From Paenibacillus lautus NBRC 15380 (GTDB lineage Bacteria; Bacillota; Bacilli; Paenibacillales; Paenibacillaceae): a stretch of DNA of 64,000 nt. The position numbers were made by a program, and so were the translations under genes. The notes under the pieces are model-generated. The model made no database searches. It saw only the letters and a list, made by a program, of their open reading frames with translations, and was not told the origin of the DNA. Positions 56,552 through 64,000 of this stretch are shown piece by piece. Each line of letters begins with the position of its first letter. Within the stretch, counting starts at the first letter, position 1. Where the stretch lies: positions 62,001 to 126,000 of the forward strand of contig NZ_BIMF01000010.1 of the NCBI RefSeq assembly GCF_004000945.1. The letters run 5' to 3'.

Positions 56552-56667
56552 ACCGCCCTTGGTCAGGATCACGGTCTATTTCTGATCGGATTTCCTATAG
56601 CCGGCCGCTCTTATAGCGGTACGTTGTACTCCGGGATCGTGTTCGCGCACGGTCCCTCTTACATTCT
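56537..56667 (-). ncRNA. Predicted antisense RNA antitoxin
   Basis: From the minus-strand promoter at 56674-56703 a transcript of about 130 nt would end after the hairpin at 56544-56583, where a T-rich run (TTTCTTTTTATGG) follows on that strand. It would overlap the 3' end of the toxin mRNA. Ends are estimates. Confidence 0.55.
56544..56583. terminator. Shared hairpin of toxin mRNA and antisense RNA
   Basis: AGAAATAGACCG (56544-56555) and CGGTCTATTTCT (56572-56583) form a perfect 12-bp stem overlapping the toxin stop codon. T residues follow on the minus strand. Confidence 0.75.
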
Positions 56668-56673
56668 ATACAC

Positions 56674-56703
56674 ATTATAACGGAGTTTATTCACAAATGC
56701 CAA
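56674..56703 (-). promoter_or_regulatory. Predicted promoter of the antisense RNA
   Basis: TTGGCA (56698-56703) and TATAAT (56674-56679) are spaced 18 bp on the minus strand. It is one of the best promoter matches in the window and points toward the toxin 3' end; no ORF follows it. Confidence 0.65.
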
Positions 56704-56750
56704 GCCTAGCTTGATAATAACGTATGCAAACTTTGCCCTGCAGCCAGATT

Positions 56751-57530
56751 TTACTTATCCAGATGGGACATATAATCAAATGCCGTCGTGCCGTACACAT
56801 TCTTGAAATGCCGATTCAAATGGGCAAGATCCGTGAAGCCGCACTGGGTAACGGCCTGATATACATCCCGGCTGTCCTCGATCAGATGCTTGGCGCGCTC
56901 CACTTTGCAGTTCAGGTAATACTGATATGGAGACAACCCGGTATTCGCTTTAAACGTACGGATGAACTGATACTTCGACATCCCGAACTCCCCGCTTATT
57001 TCGTCCAGACGGAGAACGTGATCCAGATAATCCTGCATCATGTCTTTGGCCTTCCGCGTAAACACGCTGTCCTTCCGGCTATCCGGGTTCAGAATATCCT
57101 CGTTAAAATGCCCCGCCAGACCCAGAAGCAGCTCGCTGCTTCTTGCCTCCGGCTGACCGGTGAAGATCGACCTCGTTACATCCAGGATGCTCTTCCGCAG
57201 CCCGGCGTGATAGACAATCGGGGATTGGAACCGGACGATATCCTTTTTCTGAATCAATTCCAGGAATAACTCCGGGTGAATGTAAATCATCACATAATCG
57301 ATGCCCGTTCGTTCCTGGGACCAGCCATCATGCTTCTGCTCCGGATGGAACAGCATAACCCCGCTTTGGTAAGAGGCCTGCTGACTGCCGTCCAGCGAGT
57401 ACTTCTGAATGCCGCGCAGCGTGACGCCGAGGGCATACTCCTCGTGATAATGCTTTTTATATTTGAAATCCGTCAGGCTCGCGGACAGCGCCGTAATGCC
57501 CACCGCTTTTTTATAAATAAACTGCTCCAT
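56751..57530 (-). CDS. AraC-family transcriptional regulator (259 aa)
   Basis: The N-terminal cupin-like sensing domain (about 20-140) has HYHEEYALGVTLRGIQKYSL and VMLFHPEQKHDGWSQERTGI. The C-terminal double HTH (about 160-258) has LDEISGEFGMSKYQFIRTFK, ANTGLSPYQYYLNCKVERAK and TQCGFTDLAHLNRHFKNVYG. AraC regulators of this type often control the adjacent LysE exporter; here lysE lies directly upstream, 6 bp away, in the same operon. The ligand may be an amino acid or related compound, which is inferred. Confidence 0.92.
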   Translation of the reverse strand: MEQFIYKKAVGITALSASLTDFKYKKHYHEEYALGVTLRGIQKYSLDGSQQASYQSGVMLFHPEQKHDGWSQERTGIDYVMIYIHPELFLELIQKKDIVRFQSPIVYHAGLRKSILDVTRSIFTGQPEARSSELLLGLAGHFNEDILNPDSRKDSVFTRKAKDMMQDYLDHVLRLDEISGEFGMSKYQFIRTFKANTGLSPYQYYLNCKVERAKHLIEDSRDVYQAVTQCGFTDLAHLNRHFKNVYGTTAFDYMSHLDK

Positions 57531-57536
57531 CTTCCA

Positions 57537-58133
57537 TCACCCCTTTATGAGCTCCGGTATGCCGGATACGACAATTGCCGAGTACAGCAGAAACAAAGCC
57601 AGGATCGTGTTGGTCGTTCTCCGATATTTTTGCATAATTCCTTGAAAAAGGCTACCGCACACGGCCCAGGTCATATACGCGGACAGCCCGATTAACGAAA
57701 CCGCGACCACAAACGCCGAAATGACAGGGCCAGCCGTATAATACGGCATGACGTAGCTCGGAATGACCGTCAGCGTAAACAATACCACCTTCGGATTGAG
57801 AAACTGCATCAGAAAGCCGGACGTGAAGGACGCCGTTTGATTAGTGCCGGACTTGGATACGTCCATGGTATATACCTGATACGTGAGATACAGCATGAAC
57901 AGGCAGCCTACGATCCGCAAGATGGGCAGTACGATTGGCATGCCTGTAGACAGCAGCTGGCCCAATACCACGGAAGCAGCGATTAATAGGAAAAAAGCGA
58001 TGGATGCTCCGGCAATGTAGCGCAAGGTCTTCTTCATGCCGGAATTCTGAACCGAAGACAAAATGACGATGTTGGACGGTCCCGGCGAGAAAGCCACGAT
58101 AAAACAGTAAATAAAAAACGAAGACAGGTTCAT
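57537..58133 (-). CDS. LysE-family amino acid exporter
   Basis: The 198-aa membrane protein has about six membrane helices. The family signature is FIVAFSPGPSNIVILSSVQN at the N-terminus, with GASIAFFLLIAASVVLGQLL and the FLMQFLNPKVVLFTLTVIPS segment. It exports amino acids or homoserine lactone-like compounds. The start is ATG at 58133 with TTAGGAG; a frame to 58196 lacks support. The AraC regulator follows in the same operon. Confidence 0.92.
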   Translation of the reverse strand: MNLSSFFIYCFIVAFSPGPSNIVILSSVQNSGMKKTLRYIAGASIAFFLLIAASVVLGQLLSTGMPIVLPILRIVGCLFMLYLTYQVYTMDVSKSGTNQTASFTSGFLMQFLNPKVVLFTLTVIPSYVMPYYTAGPVISAFVVAVSLIGLSAYMTWAVCGSLFQGIMQKYRRTTNTILALFLLYSAIVVSGIPELIKG

Positions 58134-58269
58134 GATGATAGCTCCTAACAAAGGAATTTCCTTTGTCATTATAGAGCTGGAGGCGAAACGAGGCATAGTA
58201 CATTATTGCAGCAGAGAAAGAGCCGCACGAGTACGGCCCTTCCGCAGATTCCGGTTCATTTGATCGTAC

Positions 58270-58629
58270 TTAGTGACCGGACTGGTGCGTCTTCGGTTGT
58301 TCCTGCGCATGCGCGCTGCCGGATAAGTTCAGCAGAACGACACCCGCGATGATCAGCAGGATCGAGAATACTTTCAGGCCATTAATCTGCTCCGCAAAGA
58401 ACATATAACCGATTACGGTAATGATCATGATGCCAAGTCCCGACCAGATCGCGTAAGCCACGGATATTTCAATCTGCTTCAAGCTTAGCGTCAGGAAGCT
58501 CAAGCTGCAAATATAGAACACCACCAGCAGCACGCTGGGCAGCGGTTTGCTGAACCCCTCCGACAGCTTCATGTTCAGCGTCCCCGCCACTTCAAACAGA
58601 ATTGCCAAACTTAAATATAACCAATGCAT
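58270..58629 (-). CDS. SMR-family multidrug efflux protein
   Basis: The 119-aa protein has four membrane helices and the conserved membrane Glu in LAILFEVAGTLNMKLSEGFS, followed by LSLKQIEISVAYAIWSGLGI with the W63-like motif. It belongs to the EmrE/QacC/SugE group and exchanges cationic drugs or guanidinium-type compounds for protons. A His-rich tail (QEQPKTHQSGH) is unusual but short. ATG at 58629 is 4 nt after the tetR stop codon, so the two are translationally close. Confidence 0.93.
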   Translation of the reverse strand: MHWLYLSLAILFEVAGTLNMKLSEGFSKPLPSVLLVVFYICSLSFLTLSLKQIEISVAYAIWSGLGIMIITVIGYMFFAEQINGLKVFSILLIIAGVVLLNLSGSAHAQEQPKTHQSGH

Positions 58630-58633
58630 AATC

Positions 58634-59203
58634 TCAAGACTCCTTCCGTTTCTCAGCGGCAATGCCGAACAATAAAATATCCATGACGGACTGCAGCAGC
58701 TCCCCCAGCGGCAGTTGATGCTTCACCGTCGCCCTCGAATCGTAAATCTGATGGAGCGACCCGAGGTACAGGTCGATGAACAGCGGCATGTGAATCCGCT
58801 TGATGCTTCCCTCGGCCATGCCCTGTTCCATCAGCTCGGTAACAATGTCCCATTCCTCTCGGAAAAAGGTGTCCAGCTTCTCCCATTGCGGATAATGCGA
58901 CCGCTTCAAATCCGGCAGCATCCCCAGATCCATCTTCTCCATCTCCTGGGGCAGACAGATTAGAATCTGATGAATCTTCTCCAGAACAGTAAGCCCCTCA
59001 TCTGCCGCAATTTCACGTTCGCGCTGCTGAATGTGCCGGATCATTCCGTCGATGATATGTTCGACAATCTCTTCCTTGGATGAAAAGTGTTCATAGATCG
59101 TCCGTTTGCTAATCGCAAGGCCGCGGGCCAGATCACTGACCGTAAACGTAAAGCCCTGCCGCTGAATCAAGCGGATCGTTTCATTCAATATTCGCTCGCG
59201 CAA
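58634..59203 (-). CDS. TetR-family regulator of the SMR efflux gene (189 aa)
   Basis: The HTH (about 4-48) contains ILNETIRLIQRQGFTFTVSD, LARGLAISKRTIYEHFSSKE and EIVEHIIDGM; the rest is the helical ligand domain. The start is TTG at 59203 with GGGGAG about 9 nt upstream. It forms a two-gene operon with the SMR efflux gene downstream, so it likely represses both until an efflux substrate binds. An inverted repeat just upstream (59222-59249) is a candidate operator. Confidence 0.92.
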   Translation of the reverse strand: MRERILNETIRLIQRQGFTFTVSDLARGLAISKRTIYEHFSSKEEIVEHIIDGMIRHIQQREREIAADEGLTVLEKIHQILICLPQEMEKMDLGMLPDLKRSHYPQWEKLDTFFREEWDIVTELMEQGMAEGSIKRIHMPLFIDLYLGSLHQIYDSRATVKHQLPLGELLQSVMDILLFGIAAEKRKES

Positions 59204-59221
59204 GTAAATAAACTCCCCTTC

Positions 59222-59249
59222 TGGTACTATAAATACTTTTTAGGTACCA
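59222..59249. promoter_or_regulatory. Predicted TetR operator of the tetR-smr operon
   Basis: TGGTAC (59222-59227) and GTACCA (59244-59249) form an inverted repeat with a 16-bp AT-rich spacer that is itself partly symmetric. On the minus strand a TATAAT (59255-59260) with TGGATT 18 bp upstream lies next to it. Repressor would cover the start site. The rest of the 308-bp spacer holds only the terminator at 59457-59484. Confidence 0.55.
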
Positions 59250-59456
59250 CTAGTATTATAACGCCTCGATCAGCATGAAATCCAGACATGATTTTTTATA
59301 TTAAACGGGGCAGAAAATACCTTAACGTACTAGGAACGCCGGATACATATGAAAAAAAACGTTCATAGACCGCACTTTCTCAGAAGGCAGACTGCTTATA
59401 ACATATATTTTTCTTGCGATATAAGGATGGTTAGCATTTGAAGTTTAAATCTCATA

Positions 59457-59484
59457 ACAAAAAAGCCGCTTACGTAACGTAAGC
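59457..59484 (-). terminator. Terminator of the ykoEDC operon
   Basis: GCTTACGT (59468-59475) and ACGTAAGC (59477-59484) form a perfect 8-bp stem; on the minus strand GGCTTTTTTG follows. It lies 28 bp past the EcfT stop. Confidence 0.8.
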
Positions 59485-59511
59485 AGACTCTTTTCGATTT
59501 CACCAAACCGT

Positions 59512-60318
59512 TTAATCAAACCGCACGTCGCCAATGCCGAACCAAGGAAAATATCCGGCTGCCATATAAGCACAGCAGGCGGCGGCGGCGAGTAATCCGA
59601 TGACCAGAAGATCGTAGCGGGAATAACGTGACGGGTAATAATACGTTCGAGCCTTCGCCCGGTCCCCGTCAAATTGCTTCGCCTCCATCGCCGCGGCCAC
59701 CCGGTGTGCCCGGCGGATGCTCTGCGCCAGCAGCGGCACCACATACAGTCCTGCGCGGTTCACCATGCCGCGAACGCCGCGAATCGGGCGGACTCCTCGT
59801 ACCTTCAAGGCTTGGCGGCGGATTACATATTCCTCCCAGACCATGGGCAGCAGCCGGATCGAAGCCATGAAGCTGTAAGCATACTTGGGCGCAAGCCTCA
59901 GCTTCTGCATCAGGCTGTAGAATAAATCCACCGAGGACGTTGTCGTAACAAGCAGCAGCCCCTCCGAGGCAAAGGCAATTCCCTTAAACCCCAGATGCAG
60001 CCCCCGATAAAAGCTTTCTTCCGATACCCGGAACAATCCCCACTCCCACCAGATCGTCTCCCCTTTGCCGAACAGCATCATGGAAGAGGAAGACGAAATA
60101 AAGGCAAGCAGAAACGGTATGAAAAACAGCAGCATCTTCCACGGCTTCACCCCGCTGAGCACCACGAGACAGACCATAAAGATAAACGCCTGATACATGA
60201 CAAAATCAAGATCATGGGTTAACACCGTCATAAAAAACAGCGCACAGATCAGTCCCAGCTTCACCACCGGATTCGCGCGGTGCAGCCAAGTGATCCGCAC
60301 GGGATTCCATATATTCAT
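59512..60318 (-). CDS. ykoC: ECF transporter transmembrane protein EcfT (YkoC-like)
   Basis: The 268-aa membrane protein couples the S-component to the ATPase. It has about five to six hydrophobic segments and the EcfT coupling-helix region MASIRLLPMVWEEYVIRRQA followed by RGVRPIRGVRGMVNRAGLYV and RAHRVAAAMEAKQFDGD, the second Ala-Arg-Gly-like motif. Its ATG overlaps the stop codon of the ATPase gene by 4 bp. With ykoE and ykoD it forms an operon under a TPP riboswitch. Confidence 0.92.
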   Translation of the reverse strand: MNIWNPVRITWLHRANPVVKLGLICALFFMTVLTHDLDFVMYQAFIFMVCLVVLSGVKPWKMLLFFIPFLLAFISSSSSMMLFGKGETIWWEWGLFRVSEESFYRGLHLGFKGIAFASEGLLLVTTTSSVDLFYSLMQKLRLAPKYAYSFMASIRLLPMVWEEYVIRRQALKVRGVRPIRGVRGMVNRAGLYVVPLLAQSIRRAHRVAAAMEAKQFDGDRAKARTYYYPSRYSRYDLLVIGLLAAAACCAYMAAGYFPWFGIGDVRFD

Positions 60319-61991
60319 GCGTTCACCCCCGTGAGGCGATGATCGGCCCCGGTTAGGTTTTCGCGAGTCTCATCAGCGCCATTCGCTCCGCCCGTCTCCC
60401 GTCCGGATTCCGTCCCGGTACACCATCGGGGGGAAGGCATGCTTGACGTCAACTGCCCCTCCCGGATTTCCCATATATGCGTGGCGACCCGCTGCGCGAT
60501 CTCCATTTCATGCGTCACCATGAGAATGGCGGTTCCCGCGCGGCGCAGCTGCTCGCACATCTCCAGAATCGCAAACGTATTCCGCGCATCCTGTCCGAAG
60601 GTCGGCTCATCCAGGAGCAGCACAGACGGCTGTCTTGCCATGGCCGTAGCCACGCTTAAGCGACGCTTTTGACCTGTCGACAGCTGGTACGGATGCCTAG
60701 CCTCCATGCCCTTCAGTCTGAAGCGTTCCAGACAGAGGTCGGCCTGCGACTTGGCTTCCTCCGGCGGCACATGATCCACCAGCAGCGAATAAACCACCTC
60801 ATCGCCGATACGCTCCGTCAGGAATTGAAGCTCCGGATTCTGAAACACGAATCCGATTTGGCGCAGCTGCTGTTCTCTCTTCTTCCGCACCTTCCTGCGC
60901 CTGCCCTGAATGACCTCTTCCCCGCAGAGCATATAGGTCCCCTCGGCTCGCAGCAGCCCCATTAAACTGAGCAGCAGCGAGCTTTTGCCGGCACCGTTAG
61001 GGCCGATCACCGCAATGAAATCCCCGGGATACACCTCAGCCGCAGGAAGGGTGATGACAGGTTTATCCCATCTCATCCCCCTAAAATCCGCCACTTGAAT
61101 GACAGGCTCCCTACGTTGAGCGTACGGCGGAGCAGCCTCATGCAGGAGATTACCTAGCTCATCGCCAAAAGCGTCGACCAGAGCAAACAACTCTCTGCCC
61201 GCCCGGGTCTGCGCATAATCTTCCCATACGCCGGGATACCAGATTCCATAGGCTTGGAGTCCCCGCTCGTATTCAGCGAATATCGCTGCTGGGGGACCTT
61301 CGCCCAGAATCACGCCATCGGGGCTGAACAACACGACACGATCTACGTATTTGGCCATTTCTTCTATCCGGTGCTCCACGATGATCAGCGTCCGCCCTTC
61401 CGATACGGCCTTCACCGCGGACCAGATTTGCTCCCTTCCTTCCGGGTCGAGCAAGGCAGAAGGCTCGTCAAGGAACAGAACCTCCGGCTCCAGCAGCAGA
61501 GCCGATGCCAGTGCCAGTCGTTGCTTCATGCCTTGGGACAGATGCCCGATCGGCATATGAAGTTCCTCGAGATCAAGCCCCACCTCGCGGAGGGCCGCTT
61601 GCATCCGCTCCTTCATCTCGTCGCGAGGGACACTTAGATTCTCCAGCACGAAAGCCAGCTCTTCATCCACATACGGCATGCAGAACTGGGTATCCGGATC
61701 TTGAAATACATAACCCCAAGAGCGCGGAACCAGCTGGGCCTCGCATTTCATCGGCACCTCCGTTGCGCGGGGAATCATCCCGCTAAGCACCTGCAGCAGC
61801 GTGGATTTGCCGCAGCCGCTCGGACCGAGCAGCAGCACCTTCTCCCCGCGGACAGCCGAGAAGGAGAGGTCTTTGAACATCAGCCGCTCCTCGCCCGGAT
61901 ACTTCAGACGCAATCCCTCCACATACACGGCCGGTTCCGAAAGCATCTCAGCGGACTGCGCCGGAACCAGGCTAACCGTGGCATTAGACAT
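60315..61991 (-). CDS. ykoD: ECF transporter duplicated ATPase (YkoD-like)
   Basis: The 558-aa protein carries two ABC ATPase domains in one chain. The first has Walker A LLGPSGCGKSTLLQ, signature HLSQGMKQRLALASALL and Walker B VLFLDEPSALLD. The second has Walker A IGPNGAGKSSLLLS, signature QLSTGQKRRLSVATAMA and Walker B VLLLDEPTFGQD. Both have Q-loop and switch histidine (IVEHR, VTHE). It powers uptake by the YkoE S-component. ATG at 61991 overlaps the ykoE stop; ATG at 62003 is an alternative start. Confidence 0.94.
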   Translation of the reverse strand: MSNATVSLVPAQSAEMLSEPAVYVEGLRLKYPGEERLMFKDLSFSAVRGEKVLLLGPSGCGKSTLLQVLSGMIPRATEVPMKCEAQLVPRSWGYVFQDPDTQFCMPYVDEELAFVLENLSVPRDEMKERMQAALREVGLDLEELHMPIGHLSQGMKQRLALASALLLEPEVLFLDEPSALLDPEGREQIWSAVKAVSEGRTLIIVEHRIEEMAKYVDRVVLFSPDGVILGEGPPAAIFAEYERGLQAYGIWYPGVWEDYAQTRAGRELFALVDAFGDELGNLLHEAAPPYAQRREPVIQVADFRGMRWDKPVITLPAAEVYPGDFIAVIGPNGAGKSSLLLSLMGLLRAEGTYMLCGEEVIQGRRRKVRKKREQQLRQIGFVFQNPELQFLTERIGDEVVYSLLVDHVPPEEAKSQADLCLERFRLKGMEARHPYQLSTGQKRRLSVATAMARQPSVLLLDEPTFGQDARNTFAILEMCEQLRRAGTAILMVTHEMEIAQRVATHIWEIREGQLTSSMPSPRWCTGTESGRETGGANGADETRENLTGADHRLTGVNA

Positions 61992-62613
61992 GGCGCGGAT
62001 CATCCAGTGCTTCGTAATCCTTCTTCGACGCAGGACGCAGCAGGGATGTCACTCCCGTACGGTCAAGCGCTTTGGCCAGCAGGAGCATCAGGAGGCCTGC
62101 AATGACGGCGCCGCTGAGTACCCGCATGCCGTATTTGGCAAGGAACATCCACGTCTGCAGGTCATCGGTATAGCTGTAATAGAAGTCCATGATCATCGAG
62201 CCGATGGCCGCGCCGGCTCCGGCAATCGCCAGCGTCCACGCGGAGGTGCTCCGGTAACGGAACGCCGCGAATACCAATTCTGCCCCCAGTCCTTGAATGA
62301 GGCCATACAGCAGCAGGGTCAATCCCCATCCGCTGCCAAACAGCACTTCCACGTGGGCTGCCGCCACTTCCGCGATGATGGCCACTCCCGGCTTGCGGAT
62401 CAGCAAGTAAGCCAGCGTGGCTGCAGCGAACCACATGCCGTATAACAACTCATCCGCTTCAAAGAACAGCGGTTTTAACAGATTGTAAACCGAACCCCAG
62501 AAGTGATAAATGACGCCAAGCACCAGCGATACCAGCACCGTCACCAAAATATCGCTTAACCGCAGCCCTTTTCGGGGCTGAACCCCCAACTTCTCTTGCA
62601 CAGACGTTCCCAT
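61984..62613 (-). CDS. ykoE: ECF transporter S-component (YkoE-like, thiamine precursor uptake)
   Basis: The 209-aa membrane protein has about six helices. It contains LVTVLVSLVLGVIYHFWGSV, LYGMWFAAATLAYLLIRKPG, EVLFGSGWGLTLLLYGLIQG and GAELVFAAFRYRSTSAWTLA, the YkoE pattern. YkoE proteins bind the thiamine pyrimidine HMP or thiamine and give specificity to the transporter. The TPP riboswitch directly upstream supports this. The start is ATG at 62613. No ykoF gene is seen. Confidence 0.93.
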   Translation of the reverse strand: MGTSVQEKLGVQPRKGLRLSDILVTVLVSLVLGVIYHFWGSVYNLLKPLFFEADELLYGMWFAAATLAYLLIRKPGVAIIAEVAAAHVEVLFGSGWGLTLLLYGLIQGLGAELVFAAFRYRSTSAWTLAIAGAGAAIGSMIMDFYYSYTDDLQTWMFLAKYGMRVLSGAVIAGLLMLLLAKALDRTGVTSLLRPASKKDYEALDDPRHV

Positions 62614-62657
62614 AACAACACATTCCCCTCTCCACCTCTATTTTTGTGTAAACACAA

Positions 62658-62688
62658 CAAAAAACCGTCTGGAAAAACGCGCAGACGG
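62658..62688 (-). terminator. Riboswitch expression-platform terminator
   Basis: On the minus strand CCGTCTG (62682-62688) pairs with CAGACGG (62665-62671) and is followed by seven T residues. It lies between the TPP aptamer and ykoE, so TPP binding should promote termination. Confidence 0.85.
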
Positions 62689-62712
62689 AAAAATAGGCCC
62701 TATGTAGGCAGG

Positions 62713-62816
62713 GTCGGATATTCTCTACGCTGGCATTACCCAGTTCAGATTAACGGTCAACAGCGGATAACAGCTGCAATCTCAGCCTGATTCACTCAAG
62801 CCCCCGTATTCCTATT
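62713..62816 (-). ncRNA. TPP riboswitch (THI element)
   Basis: The minus strand reads GGGGGCTTG, then GGCTGAGATTGC (the CUGAGA core), a variable arm, CCGTTAATCTGAACTGGGTA, and AATGCCAGCGTAGAGAA. These are the conserved pyrimidine- and pyrophosphate-sensor parts of the TPP aptamer in the right order. It precedes the ykoEDC operon. Confidence 0.93.
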
Positions 62817-62980
62817 CGGTTTCATGTTAACTTTAAAATACACATTCGCTCCGGAATAAGCAAGAACCTTTTTTCAAAAATGGCTATTTATTGATTTCCA
62901 TCTCATTCTATGTCAATATCAGAGTGATTGGCTTTTCCACCAACGTTTATTGCTGACACCTATGCACAAAGGAGAATGAC

Positions 62981-63784
62981 ATGGCTAAACAATTGCTGCG
63001 TCTGATGACTGAGCTATCCTCCCGCAAGTGGCTGTCCCGAATCATGGGGCATTGTTCCCACAGCCGGCTGAGCCGTCATCTAATACCTGCATTTATACGA
63101 ATTTATCAGATTCCGGCGCATGAAGCGGAGAAAGAAATCCACGAATACCGCTCACTGAACGAGTTCTTTTCCCGCCGGTTAAAAATAGGCCTGCGCGCCA
63201 TAGATGATACCGCCGACGCTATGGTAAGCCCGGTCGATGCCACGATTTCGGCAATGGGCGCCGTCAACGCCGGCACCATTCTGAGCGTCAAGGGACAGAA
63301 TTATACCCTGAGCGAGCTGCTCGCCAAATCGCCAAGAATGGAAAACTACATCAACGGTTATGCATTCGTATTGTATTTAAGCCCGACCGATTATCATCGC
63401 ATTCATTCCCCGGTAACCGGTGTTCAGGCGGAGAGCGAGCATCTGAAGGGCCGCGTTTACCCTGTGAACGATTTTGCGATGACCCATATCCGGAACGTGC
63501 TCAGCCGCAATGAGCGCCTCATTACCTATATTGCGCATGAGTTCGGTGAAGTTGCCGTCGTGAAGGTCGGAGCCATGAACGTAAGCAGCATCCGTTATGC
63601 TGACGAGAACGTGAAGAAATACGGGATTGGCGATGAACTCGCGTACTTTGAATTCGGCTCTACCGTCGTGCTTTTGACGGAGAACGGCACGTTTACACCG
63701 CGCGGTGACCTGGAACCCGGCTCCAAGGTGAAGATGGGGGAACTCCTCGGTTTGCTTCACCCGTCCCCAGCCAGAAAAGGGTAA
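62981..63784 (+). CDS. psd: Phosphatidylserine decarboxylase
   Basis: The 267-aa enzyme makes phosphatidylethanolamine from phosphatidylserine at the membrane. It has the PSD blocks FFSRRLKIGLRAID, MVSPVDATIS, YLSPTDYHRIHSPVTG with the active-site His, KVGAMNVSSI, and the self-cleavage site EFGSTVVLL (GST, about residue 226), where the Ser becomes the pyruvoyl group. Length is normal for the soluble-type bacterial enzyme. The start is ATG at 62981 with AAAGGAG. It diverges from the ykoEDC operon; no pssA is adjacent. Confidence 0.95.
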   Translation: MAKQLLRLMTELSSRKWLSRIMGHCSHSRLSRHLIPAFIRIYQIPAHEAEKEIHEYRSLNEFFSRRLKIGLRAIDDTADAMVSPVDATISAMGAVNAGTILSVKGQNYTLSELLAKSPRMENYINGYAFVLYLSPTDYHRIHSPVTGVQAESEHLKGRVYPVNDFAMTHIRNVLSRNERLITYIAHEFGEVAVVKVGAMNVSSIRYADENVKKYGIGDELAYFEFGSTVVLLTENGTFTPRGDLEPGSKVKMGELLGLLHPSPARKG

Positions 63785-63849
63785 TTCCATTCACCTTACC
63801 AAGCATCGCATGACAAGTTAAAGCCATGAATCATTCGCGGCATGAATGA

Positions 63850-64000
63850 TTAACGCCGGCCCAGCATCCGATAAATGATCCGCTGAAACAGCCGATCCGG
63901 CAGCACGCCCTTGATCCATGCGGTTAGCCGCGTGCCTCGGGGCAGCAAATAGCGGAACCTGGGCTTAGCCATGGATGCAATTTTTGCCACAAGCCTGGCT
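63850..64000 (-). CDS. Short-chain dehydrogenase/reductase, 3' end only
   Basis: The window ends inside this gene. The visible 49 C-terminal residues (MAKPRFRYLLPRGTRLTAWI, KGVLPDRLFQRIIYRMLGRR) match the end of the SDR-family oxidoreductases common in Bacillales. The catalytic region lies outside the window. The stop TAA is at 63850-63852, convergent with psd. Confidence 0.6.
   Translation of the reverse strand, partial: ARLVAKIASMAKPRFRYLLPRGTRLTAWIKGVLPDRLFQRIIYRMLGRR

Noticed and set aside
1..64000. CRISPR arrays, tRNA or rRNA genes, insertion sequences
   Set aside because: I saw no regularly spaced direct repeats, no tRNA cloverleaf or rRNA sequence, and no transposase frame. A covariance-model or IS search was not possible here.

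Overview
The window looks like chromosome of a Paenibacillus-type Firmicute. Supporting signs are AGGAGG-like ribosome binding sites with some GTG and TTG starts, a Bacillus-type LexA box, PBSX-type (xkd) tail genes, a YkoEDC-type transporter behind a TPP riboswitch, a YhgE/Pip protein, and large secreted multidomain carbohydrate-active enzymes. This assignment is an inference from gene content; no 16S gene or taxonomic marker is present.

Layout. 1-3.1 kb is an AT-rich accessory stretch with two paralogous Xre-type regulators that share a 15-bp operator (GATAC-N5-GTATC), an LCP cell-wall ligase, a PilZ-like protein and a 47-aa ORF. 3.4-20.5 kb is mostly core-like: glutamate synthase large subunit, YhgE/Pip with its TetR regulator and matching operators, a UgtP-type glycosyltransferase, a UPF0173 hydrolase, a SleB-type hydrolase, ThpR, a 2-hydroxyacid dehydrogenase, an alkyltransferase-like protein, a Trm11-like methyltransferase, a luciferase-like oxidoreductase and dGTPase. 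20.8-27.3 kb holds two secreted polysaccharide-degrading enzymes: a PL7 alginate lyase with an F5/8C domain, and a 1653-aa protein fusing an esterase, a DNRLRE (CBM96-like) domain, FN3, F5/8C and a right-handed beta-helix lyase.

27.6-55.3 kb is the most striking part: a headless contractile-tail (R-type tailocin) locus on the minus strand. It contains TWO complete and divergent tail modules in tandem. Each has a terminator-like protein, a YqzN/YkzM-like protein, sheath, tube, frameshifted assembly chaperone, tape measure, LysM protein, hub, XkdR, XkdS, baseplate J, XkdU and fibre. They are followed by a single holin plus glucosaminidase lysis cassette. No capsid, portal, terminase or integrase gene is visible. 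Both chaperone genes end in an A_AAA_AAC slippery site, and a -1 shift gives a 197-aa fusion in each case. Upstream lie an ArpU-like late regulator, an Xre repressor, an ImmA-type metallopeptidase, three TTGCC-N4-GGCAA operators, and a LexA box over a predicted antisense promoter at the 3' end of immA. A likely scheme is: repressor plus ImmA hold the locus off; SOS and ImmA release it; ArpU turns on the long tail operon, whose leader carries a terminator inside a 13-bp inverted repeat.

55.4-64 kb contains an AviRa-like rRNA methyltransferase, a small holin-like type I toxin with a convergent antisense RNA promoter, a LysE exporter with an AraC regulator, TetR plus SMR efflux, the TPP-riboswitch-controlled ECF transporter operon ykoEDC, phosphatidylserine decarboxylase, and the 3' end of a short-chain dehydrogenase.

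All statements come from reading the sequence. Homology calls rest on recognised motifs and gene order, not on a database search.
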